Positions 34,631 through 42,555 of a stretch of 64,000 nucleotides of DNA are shown here, piece by piece. A program made the position numbers and the translations under genes. The notes under the pieces were generated by a model that saw only the letters and a list, made by a program, of their open reading frames with translations, was not told the DNA's origin and searched no databases. Source of the stretch: an uncultured Oscillospiraceae bacterium (lineage in GTDB: Bacteria > Bacillota > Clostridia > Oscillospirales > Acutalibacteraceae); contig UQWL01000008.1 in assembly GCA_900544715.1 (NCBI GenBank), positions 1-64,000 on the forward strand. The letters are read 5' to 3'. Position 1 is the first letter of the stretch. Every line of letters begins with the position of its first letter.

Positions 34631-35956
34631 CTACTTATTCCTGCTCCGGTAAGCGGGGAGAATCACGGGTTTTTTCTCCCCCGCACGCTCCATTTCACGC
34701 AAAAGCAGCTTCTTCATCTTTTGCCGTACAAAAGCATAGGAGCGATCCTTGATAAGATTATTTTTTTCGATCGGATCCTTGGTCAAATCATAGAGGTAAT
34801 CCTCAAAATACACCGGGGAACGATGGATCGTATAGCCTGTAGGAGAAAGCGCACGAACGGAGTATTTATATTGCTTTGTACGGATCGCCCGGCCGCACTG
34901 GCTTTCGCTGATTTGGATAAACACACAGTCGCGCTCCGGCTCCTCCCCTGTCAGCTCACGGACTAGTGAATGGCCCATATAGCTCTTCGGAATTGGAATC
35001 CCGGCAAGATCCAACATGGTAGGAGGCAAATCGATCAGGCTGACGAGCCGATCCTCCTTCTTGCCTCCTTGGAATGGACCGCCGCGGATAATCAGCGGCG
35101 TGTGGGTGGCGGAATCATGGCAGCTGCGTTTATACTCCAAATTCCTCGTCTTAAAGTGGGAGCCATGGTCGCTGGTGTAGATGAGGATGGTGTTTTCATA
35201 CAGGCCTTTCTCCTTGAGCTTCGCCACCAGCCTGCCCACGTTTTCATCCAGCCGGTTGATCGCCGCCATATAGTCCGGGTACATCTGCTCATAATCGCCC
35301 TCTAAAAAGGAAAGATCCGGCGGGATCGGATAATCTCTGAACTTTTCCACCGTTTCCTTCGGCCCCTCATAACAGTGGTGATCGTTCTGATGATGCGGCT
35401 CCAGCTGGGAGATGAAGAGGAAAAACGGGTCGTCCGATTGTTTTTGATCGAGATACTCCAGCGCGAAATCATTGATGCAATCCGCGCGGTAGCCCTTGAA
35501 ATCGATCTGATTGCCCTCGGCGTCAAATATGTACCCATCATAGCCGTGGGACGTAAATTCCAGCACGTCCGCCGCGCGCCACCAATCCTTGTAGCCGCCC
35601 TGGCGATCCTTGGGAATCGCTGTTTTTTCACAGTGGAAGCCGACGTTTGGCAGCCGGTCGGAGGCAAGGTGCCATTTGCCGACGTACGCCGTTTCATACC
35701 CTGCTTCATTGAAATATTCCGCCATCGGCCGGATGGTTTGAGGCAAGGGCACCCCATTCCAATAGCAGCCGCACTGCGTTGCATACACGCCCGTTTGCAG
35801 GCAGGCGCGCGCCGGGCCGCATACAGGCTGGCAGGTATAGGAGTTTTCAAACTGGATCCCCTCCCGCGCAAGTTGCATCAAATTGGGAGTGGCCTCCTCA
35901 TTGACGGTATCCCAACGCTGCTGATCGCTGAAATAAAAAATAATGTTCGGCCTCAT
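34631..35956 (-). CDS. Formylglycine-type sulfatase, cytoplasmic
   Basis: The 441-residue alkaline-phosphatase-fold sulfatase has the FGly precursor C46 within C-G-P-A-R-A-C-L-Q-T-G, the Cys-type motif matured by the anaerobic radical-SAM enzyme. Metal ligands are D11 and Q12 in F-S-D-Q-Q-R-W-D and D-H in T-S-D-H-G-S-H-F. There is no signal peptide: the sequence starts directly with R-P-N-I-I-F-Y-F-S-D. It must therefore act on an imported substrate, consistent with the GPH symporter encoded 36 bases downstream. The maturase is not in this window. Aryl, choline and carbohydrate sulfates are all possible family substrates. Confidence 0.9.
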   Translation of the reverse strand: MRPNIIFYFSDQQRWDTVNEEATPNLMQLAREGIQFENSYTCQPVCGPARACLQTGVYATQCGCYWNGVPLPQTIRPMAEYFNEAGYETAYVGKWHLASDRLPNVGFHCEKTAIPKDRQGGYKDWWRAADVLEFTSHGYDGYIFDAEGNQIDFKGYRADCINDFALEYLDQKQSDDPFFLFISQLEPHHQNDHHCYEGPKETVEKFRDYPIPPDLSFLEGDYEQMYPDYMAAINRLDENVGRLVAKLKEKGLYENTILIYTSDHGSHFKTRNLEYKRSCHDSATHTPLIIRGGPFQGGKKEDRLVSLIDLPPTMLDLAGIPIPKSYMGHSLVRELTGEEPERDCVFIQISESQCGRAIRTKQYKYSVRALSPTGYTIHRSPVYFEDYLYDLTKDPIEKNNLIKDRSYAFVRQKMKKLLLREMERAGEKKPVILPAYRSRNK

Positions 35957-35999
35957 GTAAATGACTCATCCTTTCGCACTTACTTGGAATCTTTCACGT

Positions 36000-36027
36000 A
36001 TTTTACCATACTGCCCTGGGTGTAAAA
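36000..36027 (-). promoter_or_regulatory. Promoter of the sulfatase-GPH operon
   Basis: On the minus strand: TTTACA or TTTTAC (15-16 base spacer), then TAAAAT (complement of 36000-36005), about 45 bases before the sulfatase start. Confidence 0.5.
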
Positions 36028-36057
36028 AGGGGACGCTGGTTTTTACAAAAATGCTTT

Positions 36058-36846
36058 TTAAACGGGCCCGATCAAAGCGGTGACCGCATTATAAAGCGCC
36101 AAACAGGTGACCGCTGAAACAGCAACCACAAAAACTTTTTGGATGGAGGACTCCCTGCATCTCCGATTGAGCACCGAGCCGATGAATCCGCCCACAACGG
36201 CACAGGGAATCACAATCAGCAAAATTTTCAAATCGTAGCCTGCAAAGCCTGTTGTCACTCCGGTGGTAATCAAATTGGAGCACTGTGAAAAAAAGATCAC
36301 CGCAACGGAATAGACCGCCGCATCCTTCATGGAGAAGGAAAAAAAGAGCGTTAAAAACGCCACGTTGATCGGCCCGCCGCCAATGCCTAAAAAAGAAGCT
36401 GCCGTGCCCAACAAAAAGCCTGCAAACAAGATCGCGAGCGGATTGGTCACATGGAAGGTGCGGTGCTTTACCACCACGGAAAGGATCACGCAGGCCAAAA
36501 AGGCCGCCAGAATAGCGGACTGGACGCCCTTTACAAGCTCCGGCCTGCCGGAAACCTGCATCGCCTGGGTAAACAGCGTGTTGCCGCAAATCCCCCCCAC
36601 CACGGAGCCCGCCGCCACCAGGAGGACGATAGACGGCTTAATCGGCGTTTTATTCCGAATATGCTTTGCCATCGACGTGACGGACATGGCAAACACCGCA
36701 CAGGAGGAGATAAAACTGATTTGCTCCAACGGGTGGGCGCCGATGACATCCAAAACCGGCTTAATCACCACGCCGCCGCCAAGGCCGACAAACGCCCCCA
36801 ACAAGGTAGCGATACACACCACAATGCCATAAAGCAATGCTACCAC
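36058..36846 (-). CDS. TSUP-family (TauE/SafE) anion exporter
   Basis: The roughly 262-residue membrane protein has about eight helices in two repeats, with the paired glycine-rich motifs L-G-A-F-V-G-L-G-G-G near the N-terminus and G-T-A-A-S-F-L-G-I-G-G-G-P at mid-protein. TSUP members export sulfite, sulfoacetate, sulfolactate or related anions. The frame is open far upstream, but those residues only shadow galK; GTG 36846 has GGGG eight bases upstream and fits family length, and GTG 36855 is an alternative. Its own promoter lies at 36869-36896. Next to a sulfatase it is a plausible exporter of released sulfate or a sulfonate. Confidence 0.85.
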   Translation of the reverse strand: MVALLYGIVVCIATLLGAFVGLGGGVVIKPVLDVIGAHPLEQISFISSCAVFAMSVTSMAKHIRNKTPIKPSIVLLVAAGSVVGGICGNTLFTQAMQVSGRPELVKGVQSAILAAFLACVILSVVVKHRTFHVTNPLAILFAGFLLGTAASFLGIGGGPINVAFLTLFFSFSMKDAAVYSVAVIFFSQCSNLITTGVTTGFAGYDLKILLIVIPCAVVGGFIGSVLNRRCRESSIQKVFVVAVSAVTCLALYNAVTALIGPV

Positions 36847-36868
36847 AAAAATCACCCCATGATAATTA

Positions 36869-36896
36869 ATTTTAACAGATTTCACAAAAATCGCAA
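36869..36896 (-). promoter_or_regulatory. Promoter of the TSUP gene
   Basis: On the minus strand: TTGCGA (complement of 36891-36896), 16 bases, TAAAAT (complement of 36869-36874). Confidence 0.6.
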
Positions 36897-36929
36897 GGCG
36901 TAATTCGAAAAATACCGTAAAGATAAAGA

Positions 36930-36960
36930 AAGCGCGGCCGCATAATACGGTCACGCTTTT
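36930..36960 (-). terminator. Terminator of galK
   Basis: On the minus strand AAGCGTGACCG pairs with CGGCCGCGCTT (one mismatch) and TCTTTATCTTT follows. Confidence 0.75.
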
Positions 36961-36980
36961 TATGCTCTCAATAAACCGCT

Positions 36981-38270
36981 TTATTCCTCTGCAATCTGCA
37001 CGCCGCCGACCGGACGGACAGACAGCACATAGCAGGTGTTCACGCCGAAAACGCGCTCCATTTCCGCCTGGTATTCCGCCAGACAGTCGTTGGGCACAAA
37101 GGCCTGGATCGTCCCCGCAAAGCCGCCGCCATGCACACGCCACGCCCCTCTGCCGCGCAGCATCTGCTCTGTGAGCTGCAACGCGAGGGCGACCGGCTGC
37201 TCCTTTGGCAGCTTGGGGGTATACACATTCTGGTTATACATGAAGGAGGACTGCCCGCTCTCAATCACCTTCTGCTTAAACGTTTCAAAATCGCCGGAGC
37301 GCAGAGCCTCTACTTCCTCCGTCACGCGCTTATTCTCACAATAGAAGTGCAGCGCGCGCAGAATAGCGCGGTCGCCCACGCGGTTACGAAGCGTGGGGAT
37401 GCCCTGCCGGAAGGTTTCCTCCTTGACCTCGCGCAAAACCGGCTTTTGGAACTCTGCCGCTACGGCCTCCATCTCACTGCGGACGGCCGCATATTCCTCG
37501 GTTAAATCAGAGTGGTTTCCGCCGGTATCGACAATGCACAGGGAGTGCCCGCAGGAGGCAAAGTCAAAATCGACCTTCTCGATCACCGGTGCGGATGGAT
37601 CTTTAAAATCAATCATAACAAAGCCGCTCACAGAGCTTGCCATCTGGTCGAGCAGCCCACAGGGCTTGCCAAAATAAACGTTTTCCGCATACTGCGCAAT
37701 CTGCGCAATCTCCACGGGGTCAATCTTCCCATCATTGAATAAGTAATTGAGGATCGTCCCCAGCAGCACCTCAAACGCCGCCGAAGATGACAGGCCGGAG
37801 CCGCTGAGCACGCGGGAGGCCGTTGTTGCATCAAAGCCACCGATGCGGTAACCGAGCTGCTGGAAACGCGCGCACACGCCGCGCACTAGGGCGGCGGAAT
37901 GCCCTGTTTCTTTCTCCTGAACGCTCAAATCAGATAAATCCACCACATCCATGCGGTAGCCTTCCGACTTCACCCGCACGATGTGATCCGTATTTTTAGA
38001 GGCAACCGCAATCGCATCCAGATCAATGCCTGCCGCCAGCACACGGCCGTGGTTATGGTCGGTATGGTTGCCGCCGATCTCCGTGCGGCCAGGGGCGCTG
38101 TATAGCCCGCCGATCCGATCGGCCCCAAAGAGGTTGATGAAGCTGTCGATCACGTCCGCATAGCGCTTACGATGCTGAACAAGGCGGTCATCATATAAAT
38201 ATACCTCCTTCAGGGCGCTGTCGTACCCGCCGCTGAGCAGGGTTTCTTTTAACGTTTTCATATCGGCCAT
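36981..38270 (-). CDS. galK: Galactokinase
   Basis: Phosphorylates galactose at C1 as the first Leloir step. The 429-residue GHMP kinase has the galactokinase signature G-R-T-E-I-G-G-N-H-T-D-H near 61-72, the ATP loop G-S-G-L-S-S-S-A-A-F near 155 and the C-terminal H-G-G-G-F-A-G-T. It is slightly longer than typical bacterial GalK. galT and galE are not present. The ATG at 38270 has AAGGGAG eleven bases upstream. It follows the TVP38 gene by 41 bases in the same direction and is terminated before the TSUP gene. Confidence 0.93.
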   Translation of the reverse strand: MADMKTLKETLLSGGYDSALKEVYLYDDRLVQHRKRYADVIDSFINLFGADRIGGLYSAPGRTEIGGNHTDHNHGRVLAAGIDLDAIAVASKNTDHIVRVKSEGYRMDVVDLSDLSVQEKETGHSAALVRGVCARFQQLGYRIGGFDATTASRVLSGSGLSSSAAFEVLLGTILNYLFNDGKIDPVEIAQIAQYAENVYFGKPCGLLDQMASSVSGFVMIDFKDPSAPVIEKVDFDFASCGHSLCIVDTGGNHSDLTEEYAAVRSEMEAVAAEFQKPVLREVKEETFRQGIPTLRNRVGDRAILRALHFYCENKRVTEEVEALRSGDFETFKQKVIESGQSSFMYNQNVYTPKLPKEQPVALALQLTEQMLRGRGAWRVHGGGFAGTIQAFVPNDCLAEYQAEMERVFGVNTCYVLSVRPVGGVQIAEE

Positions 38271-38311
38271 TTGCGAATCTACTCCCTTTTGTAAAAATTA
38301 TAGACGAAAGG

Positions 38312-39061
38312 CTATATCTTTGTGCCGCCCTTCCCACCGCGCTTGCGCCTTTGCTCAATCAGCTCCAGCGACCAATTCAGCAGCAGGATGGAAAGGCCGG
38401 ATAACACCAATAGAACCACGATCGGCAAAATAAATCTCCAGGAAAGCGGATCATACACATTGCGCCCAATAAAGGAATAGGAGAGCAGCTTCGGCGCAAA
38501 GCCCGCGAGGGAAATCAAAATATATTTCCAATATGGATATTCCATCGAGCCATAGAGCTGGCTGATCGTATTGATTGGGAAGCTTGGCACAAGCCTGAAA
38601 ACAAACAAAAGCACCGGGCTGAGCGCCCCCTTGGCCTCCAAAATCTCACGCACGGAAGGGTAACGCCGGAGCACCTTTTGAATATTGGAAGGGCCGATGT
38701 GCATCCCTACCAAATACCTTGCGGACATCAGGATGACGACGCCGCCGAGATTGAGCACAAAGGCCACGGGAACGGAAAACACCATACCGGAGATCACGCC
38801 GACCGCGGACACGGGGATCACCGGAATCCATGCCTTCACCAAAAAGAGCAGCTCAATGACAAAGGGGATCAGCCACCGGTAAGGGATGGAGGCGACCGCC
38901 CGCTCAAACTCCACCAGAGTGAACTGAAACTGCTCATACCATTTCTGGACGGAGCGGATTTGCATCAGCAGCGTGAGGATCACCAGCACAGCCGCTGCGA
39001 TCAGGAGCAGATATGCGCACAGATTCAGCAGTTTACGCCGGGTAAACTCTTTGGTTTTCAA
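38312..39061 (-). CDS. TVP38/TMEM64 (VTT domain) membrane protein
   Basis: The roughly 249-residue inner-membrane protein has an N-terminal helix (about 12-32) and a VTT/DedA-like domain (about 60-215), recognisable by the reentrant segments I-P-V-I-P-V-S-A-V-G and F-R-L-V-P-S-F-P-I-N-T-I-S. Family members act in lipid handling or membrane homeostasis in bacteria, with no single agreed reaction. A TTG at 39061 is the start because AGGAGG lies nine bases upstream. A good promoter lies at 39147-39175. It is probably co-transcribed with galK, though no functional link is known. Confidence 0.85.
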   Translation of the reverse strand: MKTKEFTRRKLLNLCAYLLLIAAAVLVILTLLMQIRSVQKWYEQFQFTLVEFERAVASIPYRWLIPFVIELLFLVKAWIPVIPVSAVGVISGMVFSVPVAFVLNLGGVVILMSARYLVGMHIGPSNIQKVLRRYPSVREILEAKGALSPVLLFVFRLVPSFPINTISQLYGSMEYPYWKYILISLAGFAPKLLSYSFIGRNVYDPLSWRFILPIVVLLVLSGLSILLLNWSLELIEQRRKRGGKGGTKI

Positions 39062-39146
39062 GCAATCGCTCCTCCTTAGCTGCAATCATTTTCAAGGGAT
39101 GGCCGTGGGCGGGCGCGCGGCAGGGCCGATCCATTCTGCGAAGTCT

Positions 39147-39175
39147 ATTTTATAGCATATCACCGCTAAGGTCAA
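39147..39175 (-). promoter_or_regulatory. Promoter of the TVP38-galK unit
   Basis: On the minus strand: TTGACC (complement of 39170-39175), a 17-base spacer, TAAAAT (complement of 39147-39152). Confidence 0.65.
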
Positions 39176-39340
39176 CCTGCTTGCATCTGCTTTTTTTCGG
39201 CGTCCAATCCGTTGCTGAATTCTCCTCCAAAACCAAAACGTGCCGCATCCTTTGCGAGAATATGCGCCCCGTCTGCTGAAAATAGCAGTTTGTCCTTCCT
39301 CCCTACCCGGAAAAAACTCCTCACAACTGCAAAAATGTGA

Positions 39341-39395
39341 TACAATAGCATCAAACGAAACGTTTGATGCATTTTTGATGCATTTTTGGTGCATT
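39341..39395 (+). promoter_or_regulatory. Composite operator: palindrome plus three 11-bp direct repeats
   Basis: A TACAAT -10 element (39341-39346) is followed at once by a perfect 10-bp inverted repeat with a 3-base loop (GCATCAAACG / CGTTTGATGC, 39348-39370). The right arm is the start of three head-to-tail 11-bp units: TTTGATGCATT at 39363 and 39374, and TTTGGTGCATT at 39385. The half-site TTTGATGC or its TTTGGTGC variant thus occurs four times with helical-turn spacing. This looks like a multi-site repressor operator over the start point of the patatin gene's transcript. Confidence 0.7.
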
Positions 39396-39480
39396 GAAGA
39401 AGGCTTTGTACATATCCTTTGCGTGCCAAGGGTGCGTCTTTTCGCTCGATCCCATAACAAAACAAATGGAGATGGTCAGC

Positions 39481-40851
39481 TTGACAGCAGTGAAACGGGC
39501 GGTCGTTTTCAGCGGCGGCGGCGCGAAAGGCGGATATCAAATCGGTGCATGGAAGGCCCTGCGTGAAATCGGCTTTGCGCCCGATATTGTAACCGGCACC
39601 TCCGTCGGCGCGCTCAACGGCGCGCTCATGGCGCTCGGCAAATATGAGGATGCACGTTCCATTTGGGAAAACATGAGCATGAACAGGGTTTTTTCACAGT
39701 TTGTGGAGGACACACAGGCGCAAAACCTGCCGCCGGAAACGCTCTTCAAACGCCTGGCCCGGGAGGTATTACGCAATGGCGGGGCTGATATCACGCCCTT
39801 GCAGGAGCTTGTGAAATCCCTAATGGATGAAGATGCACTGCGGCGCTCCCCCATCCGCTTTGGCCTTGTGACCACGCGTTTTTCCCCGATCAAAGCGGTT
39901 GAGCTCTTCATTGAAGAAATCCCCGAGGGGGAGGCGGCGGATTATGTGCTGGCGAGCGCAGCCTGCTTCCCCTTTATGAAATCCTACCAGATCGGCAATG
40001 TCAAATTTGTAGACGGCGGTTATTCCGATAATATGCCCGTCCAAATGGCAGTTAACGCAGGTGCAACAGAGGTTGCCGTGGTGGATATCAGCGGCGGGCT
40101 TTCTCACCAGCCAACGCTGCGGGATGACCGCGCACTGATCCACTATATCCACAACAAACGCCCCTTCAACAACGGCCAGCCCGGCGCGATGCTCCTGTTT
40201 GACCAGGAAATCTCCCGGCAGAATATGCGGCAGGGCTATCTGGATACCTGCAAATGCTTCGGCCTGCTGGATGGCTTCTACTACTCCTTCCAAAAAAATG
40301 AAAAATATCAGACCAGAGCGCAGGAGATCCTTTGCCACCGCAAATTTTCCCAGCTGTTTTCCAACCTGCCCTCTGCCGCCCGTTTTGAGCGCTCAGGGCG
40401 GCAAAACGTGATCTCACATCTGGAAAAAACAGAGGAAGGCCCTTTTCTCTATCGGGCTGATGTGCTCTCCTGCGCGGAATGCGCGGCGGAGATCTTCGGG
40501 CTTGATCCGCGCGAAATTTACACCTTTGCGGGGATGACGAAGCAGGTGATTAACCTCGTTCACGCCAGCCTGATGGAGGAGCATGCGGATGAAATCCGCA
40601 ATTTTGGCCGGGTGCTTGACCGCGGCCTCAGCCTGGAACTACTCAAAACAGCCATCACAGGGTGGGATAAGCGGCTTTTGACCGTTTATGCCATGCAAAT
40701 CCTGCTCGAGGGCCAAATCAGCGAGCAGCAGCGGCTGCGCATCTGGCTGATCGCAACGCTGATGCCAGATGTGTTCTGCGCCGCGCTGTTCTGCTGGGTT
40801 TCTATCACCTTCGAGCAGGAAAAAGGAAGAATTGGTACCGCATTTCTATAA
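39481..40851 (+). CDS. Patatin-like phospholipase
   Basis: The roughly 456-residue protein has a patatin lipid acyl hydrolase domain in its first 230 residues: the oxyanion loop S-G-G-G-A-K-G-G, the nucleophile Ser in G-T-S-V-G-A-L-N-G, and the catalytic Asp in D-G-G-Y-S-D-N-M-P. The C-terminal half is helical and unassigned. No signal peptide is seen. A TTG at 39481 with GGAG nine bases upstream is the best start, although ATG 39466 and 39472 lie in frame. It has an unusual upstream operator at 39341-39395. It probably hydrolyses membrane phospholipids or acyl esters. Confidence 0.85.
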   Translation: MTAVKRAVVFSGGGAKGGYQIGAWKALREIGFAPDIVTGTSVGALNGALMALGKYEDARSIWENMSMNRVFSQFVEDTQAQNLPPETLFKRLAREVLRNGGADITPLQELVKSLMDEDALRRSPIRFGLVTTRFSPIKAVELFIEEIPEGEAADYVLASAACFPFMKSYQIGNVKFVDGGYSDNMPVQMAVNAGATEVAVVDISGGLSHQPTLRDDRALIHYIHNKRPFNNGQPGAMLLFDQEISRQNMRQGYLDTCKCFGLLDGFYYSFQKNEKYQTRAQEILCHRKFSQLFSNLPSAARFERSGRQNVISHLEKTEEGPFLYRADVLSCAECAAEIFGLDPREIYTFAGMTKQVINLVHASLMEEHADEIRNFGRVLDRGLSLELLKTAITGWDKRLLTVYAMQILLEGQISEQQRLRIWLIATLMPDVFCAALFCWVSITFEQEKGRIGTAFL

Positions 40852-40920
40852 AACCAAGCACAAGGCGCTACGATCGATTACTCTATCAAATCACGTGCGG
40901 ATCAACAATCTACTACAATA

Positions 40921-40966
40921 AAAAACCGCCTTGCCGTAAAAACAGCGAGGCGGTTTTGATTTTTTT
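40921..40966. terminator. Bidirectional terminator
   Basis: AAAACCGCCT pairs with AGGCGGTTTT, with an inner partial helix; A and T runs flank it. It ends both secG (minus) and the patatin transcript. Confidence 0.85.
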
Positions 40967-40983
40967 CACTGTAATGTTCTTTT

Positions 40984-41235
40984 TTACTTAATAAAAAACA
41001 GCAGCAGCGTGCCTGCAAGGGCAATGATGAAAAAAGCAATGGAAATATACTTTGTCCACTTTGCGAGCTTTGCTTCAATCGTGCGGCCCTTATTCTTGCC
41101 GAAGAACGTTTCCGCACCACCTGCAATTGCACCAGAGAGGCCGGAAGAACGGCTTTCCTGTAGCAGAACCACCACGATAATCAAAATAGAAGAGATAATC
41201 AACAAAACGCCTAAAACAATCTGAAGTGCGGACAT
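40984..41235 (-). CDS. secG: Preprotein translocase subunit SecG
   Basis: An 83-residue two-helix component of the SecYEG channel. Helix one (about 4-24) is followed by the conserved L-L-Q-E-S-R-S-S-G-L-S-G-A-I-A-G-G segment, then G-K-N-K-G and a second helix ending in F-F-I-K. Length and layout are typical. The rnr, smpB and ssrA genes that often follow secG in Firmicutes are absent here. A sigma-A-like promoter lies at 41273-41301. Confidence 0.93.
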   Translation of the reverse strand: MSALQIVLGVLLIISSILIIVVVLLQESRSSGLSGAIAGGAETFFGKNKGRTIEAKLAKWTKYISIAFFIIALAGTLLLFFIK

Positions 41236-41272
41236 GGAAAAAATCCTCCGTTCATTACTAATTTACCGAATT

Positions 41273-41301
41273 AGTTTAGCACACGATATCGAAAAAAGCA
41301 A
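41273..41301 (-). promoter_or_regulatory. Promoter of secG
   Basis: On the minus strand: TTGCTT (complement of 41296-41301), 17 bases, TAAACT (complement of 41273-41278). A short inverted repeat (ACTAATT / AATTAGT, 41257-41275) overlaps the -10 region. Confidence 0.6.
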
Positions 41302-41348
41302 GTTCTTTTTACAAAGCGGATAAAAATCTACCAAAAAAGGAGGATTTT

Positions 41349-41507
41349 ATGCCCACAGCACACGACGCGCCTCTAAAACGAGTCCCAGCATCCACCCCGG
41401 CCACATCCGCCGCCTCTATTTTGGCGTGCGATAAAAATGCGGTGCAAAAAGAACTTGCTCTTTTGCACCGCACCGTTTCTTCTTTATTTACTTTTTGTTT
41501 GGGTTGA
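41349..41507 (+). CDS. Small ORF of 52 codons with strong ribosome binding site
   Basis: AAAAGGAGGATTTT precedes the ATG, an ideal ribosome binding site. The predicted peptide is Ala, Ser, Thr and Leu rich with no recognised motif. The frame spans the strong hairpin at 41439-41471. No promoter is evident on this strand. It may be real or a by-product of a structured minus-strand RNA. Confidence 0.3.
   Translation: MPTAHDAPLKRVPASTPATSAASILACDKNAVQKELALLHRTVSSLFTFCLG
41439..41471. terminator. Terminator-like hairpin
   Basis: GCGGTGCAAAA pairs perfectly with TTTTGCACCGC. On the minus strand the stem is followed by ATTTTTATC, which would end a transcript from the promoter at 41982-42009. Confidence 0.7.
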
Positions 41508-41807
41508 AAAACACCAAAGTGAAATATTGCGAAACCTCTGTTGTTCTTCACCGAGTGGAACATTACCCGCCGCCGTCGCTTTTCTATCGATATATTACCG
41601 TAAAACGATGTGTTTTGGCATGGTACAGGCCAATTGCTGAACGCTCAATACCTTTCTTCTTTTGAAAATCGGAAATCCGCCTTCCACCTTCTTGATCCCG
41701 GCCGGAATGATCGCCTTGCCGGATCAGCTACGATTTTTCCTGTGGAAGTGATTCCCGCTTTGCCTGAAAAAACATACGCGGAAAAGGCCTGCTCTTATTT
41801 CCCTGGT

Positions 41808-41873
41808 TTAGATGGATGCTGCGAGAACCTGGCGGCGGGCAACGAACGAGCCCGGTTGATCTTCACTGTACAT
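41808..41873 (-). CDS. 21-codon mini-ORF in an orphan transcription unit
   Basis: On the minus strand GGGGAGG lies eight bases before an ATG that opens a 21-codon frame ending in TAA. It is about 105 bases downstream of a consensus promoter. The peptide has no recognisable motif (it contains A-R-R-Q-V-L-A-A). It may be a leader peptide or the 5' stub of a decayed gene. Confidence 0.35.
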   Translation of the reverse strand: MYSEDQPGSFVARRQVLAASI

Positions 41874-41981
41874 TGGAACCGCCTCCCCTCTTAAATTAGC
41901 GCCCGCAATTTCTGCCTGACGCCCGCAGATCGAAAATGCATCGATCTTTTTTTATTTCTCTGATTTCCTTTCTGTGTCTTT

Positions 41982-42009
41982 ATTATAGCATACCATCTGG
42001 AATTGTCAA
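41982..42009 (-). promoter_or_regulatory. Consensus sigma-A promoter without an assigned gene
   Basis: On the minus strand: TTGACA (complement of 42004-42009), 16 bases, TATAAT (complement of 41982-41987). Between this promoter and the hairpin at 41439-41471 there are about 510 bases with only a mini-ORF; the stretch 41508-41807 otherwise shows nothing recognisable. Confidence 0.75.
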
Positions 42010-42142
42010 CACTTTTTTTATCAATCTCATATTTTTTTTATTGTTTTATTACATTGATTTTTAATGCGTCCTATGTCACCCTTTTCCCACATTCTCCATA
42101 CTGCCGCAAAAGATTTCCTGCGGACAGGATGCGAAAAACCTG

Positions 42143-42171
42143 TTGACGAACTGCATACAAAACGCTACAAT
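42143..42171 (+). promoter_or_regulatory. Promoter of the DUF1292 gene
   Basis: TTGACG (42143-42148), 17 bases, TACAAT (42166-42171). Confidence 0.7.
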
Positions 42172-42208
42172 GGTAATACAAAATAAGAGAAAGGCGTGGG
42201 CCATTCGA

Positions 42209-42514
42209 ATGGATGATTCATACAGCCCCAACATTTTGACCGTGACCGACGACGACGGCACGGAGCATGTTTTTGAAGAACTCGATCGGATTGAAACCGA
42301 TACAGACCGTTATATTGCCCTCATGCCCTCCTATGACGATTCTGAGGAGCTGCTGGAGGATGACGGCGAGCTGATTATCGTGAAGGTCCGTGAGGAAGGC
42401 GGCGAAACCTTTCTCTACCCGATTGAGGACGATGCCGAATTTGCGGAAATCGCGCGCGTTTTTGAAGAGCGTTTACAGGATCTGTTTGAAATCGATTTAG
42501 ACGAGGAAGAGTAA
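42209..42514 (+). CDS. DUF1292 protein (YrzB-like)
   Basis: A roughly 101-residue acidic protein. The DUF1292 core is I-L-T-V-T-D-D-D-G-T-E-H-V-F near residue 9 followed by Y-I-A-L-M-P-S-Y near 38 and I-V-K-V-R-E-E near 60, with a strongly acidic C-terminus (L-D-E-E-E). In many Firmicutes this family sits with yrrK/ruvX and yrzL genes, which are not here. The function is unknown. The promoter at 42143 shows that the frame's earlier in-frame codons are not translated; the ATG 42209 has only a distant GAAAGG. Confidence 0.75.
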   Translation: MDDSYSPNILTVTDDDGTEHVFEELDRIETDTDRYIALMPSYDDSEELLEDDGELIIVKVREEGGETFLYPIEDDAEFAEIARVFEERLQDLFEIDLDEEE

Positions 42515-42555
42515 CGATCCGGCGCTATGGCATATTGCTTTTTAAAGGAAGCTTC

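Noticed and set aside
36856..37143. N-terminal extension of the TSUP protein
   Set aside because: The extra residues are antisense-like shadow of the galK 3' end; a promoter and terminator lie inside that stretch.
41236..42142. tmRNA (ssrA) next to secG
   Set aside because: No tRNA-like ends, no T-loop sequence and no tag frame ending in Ala-Ala were found on either strand.
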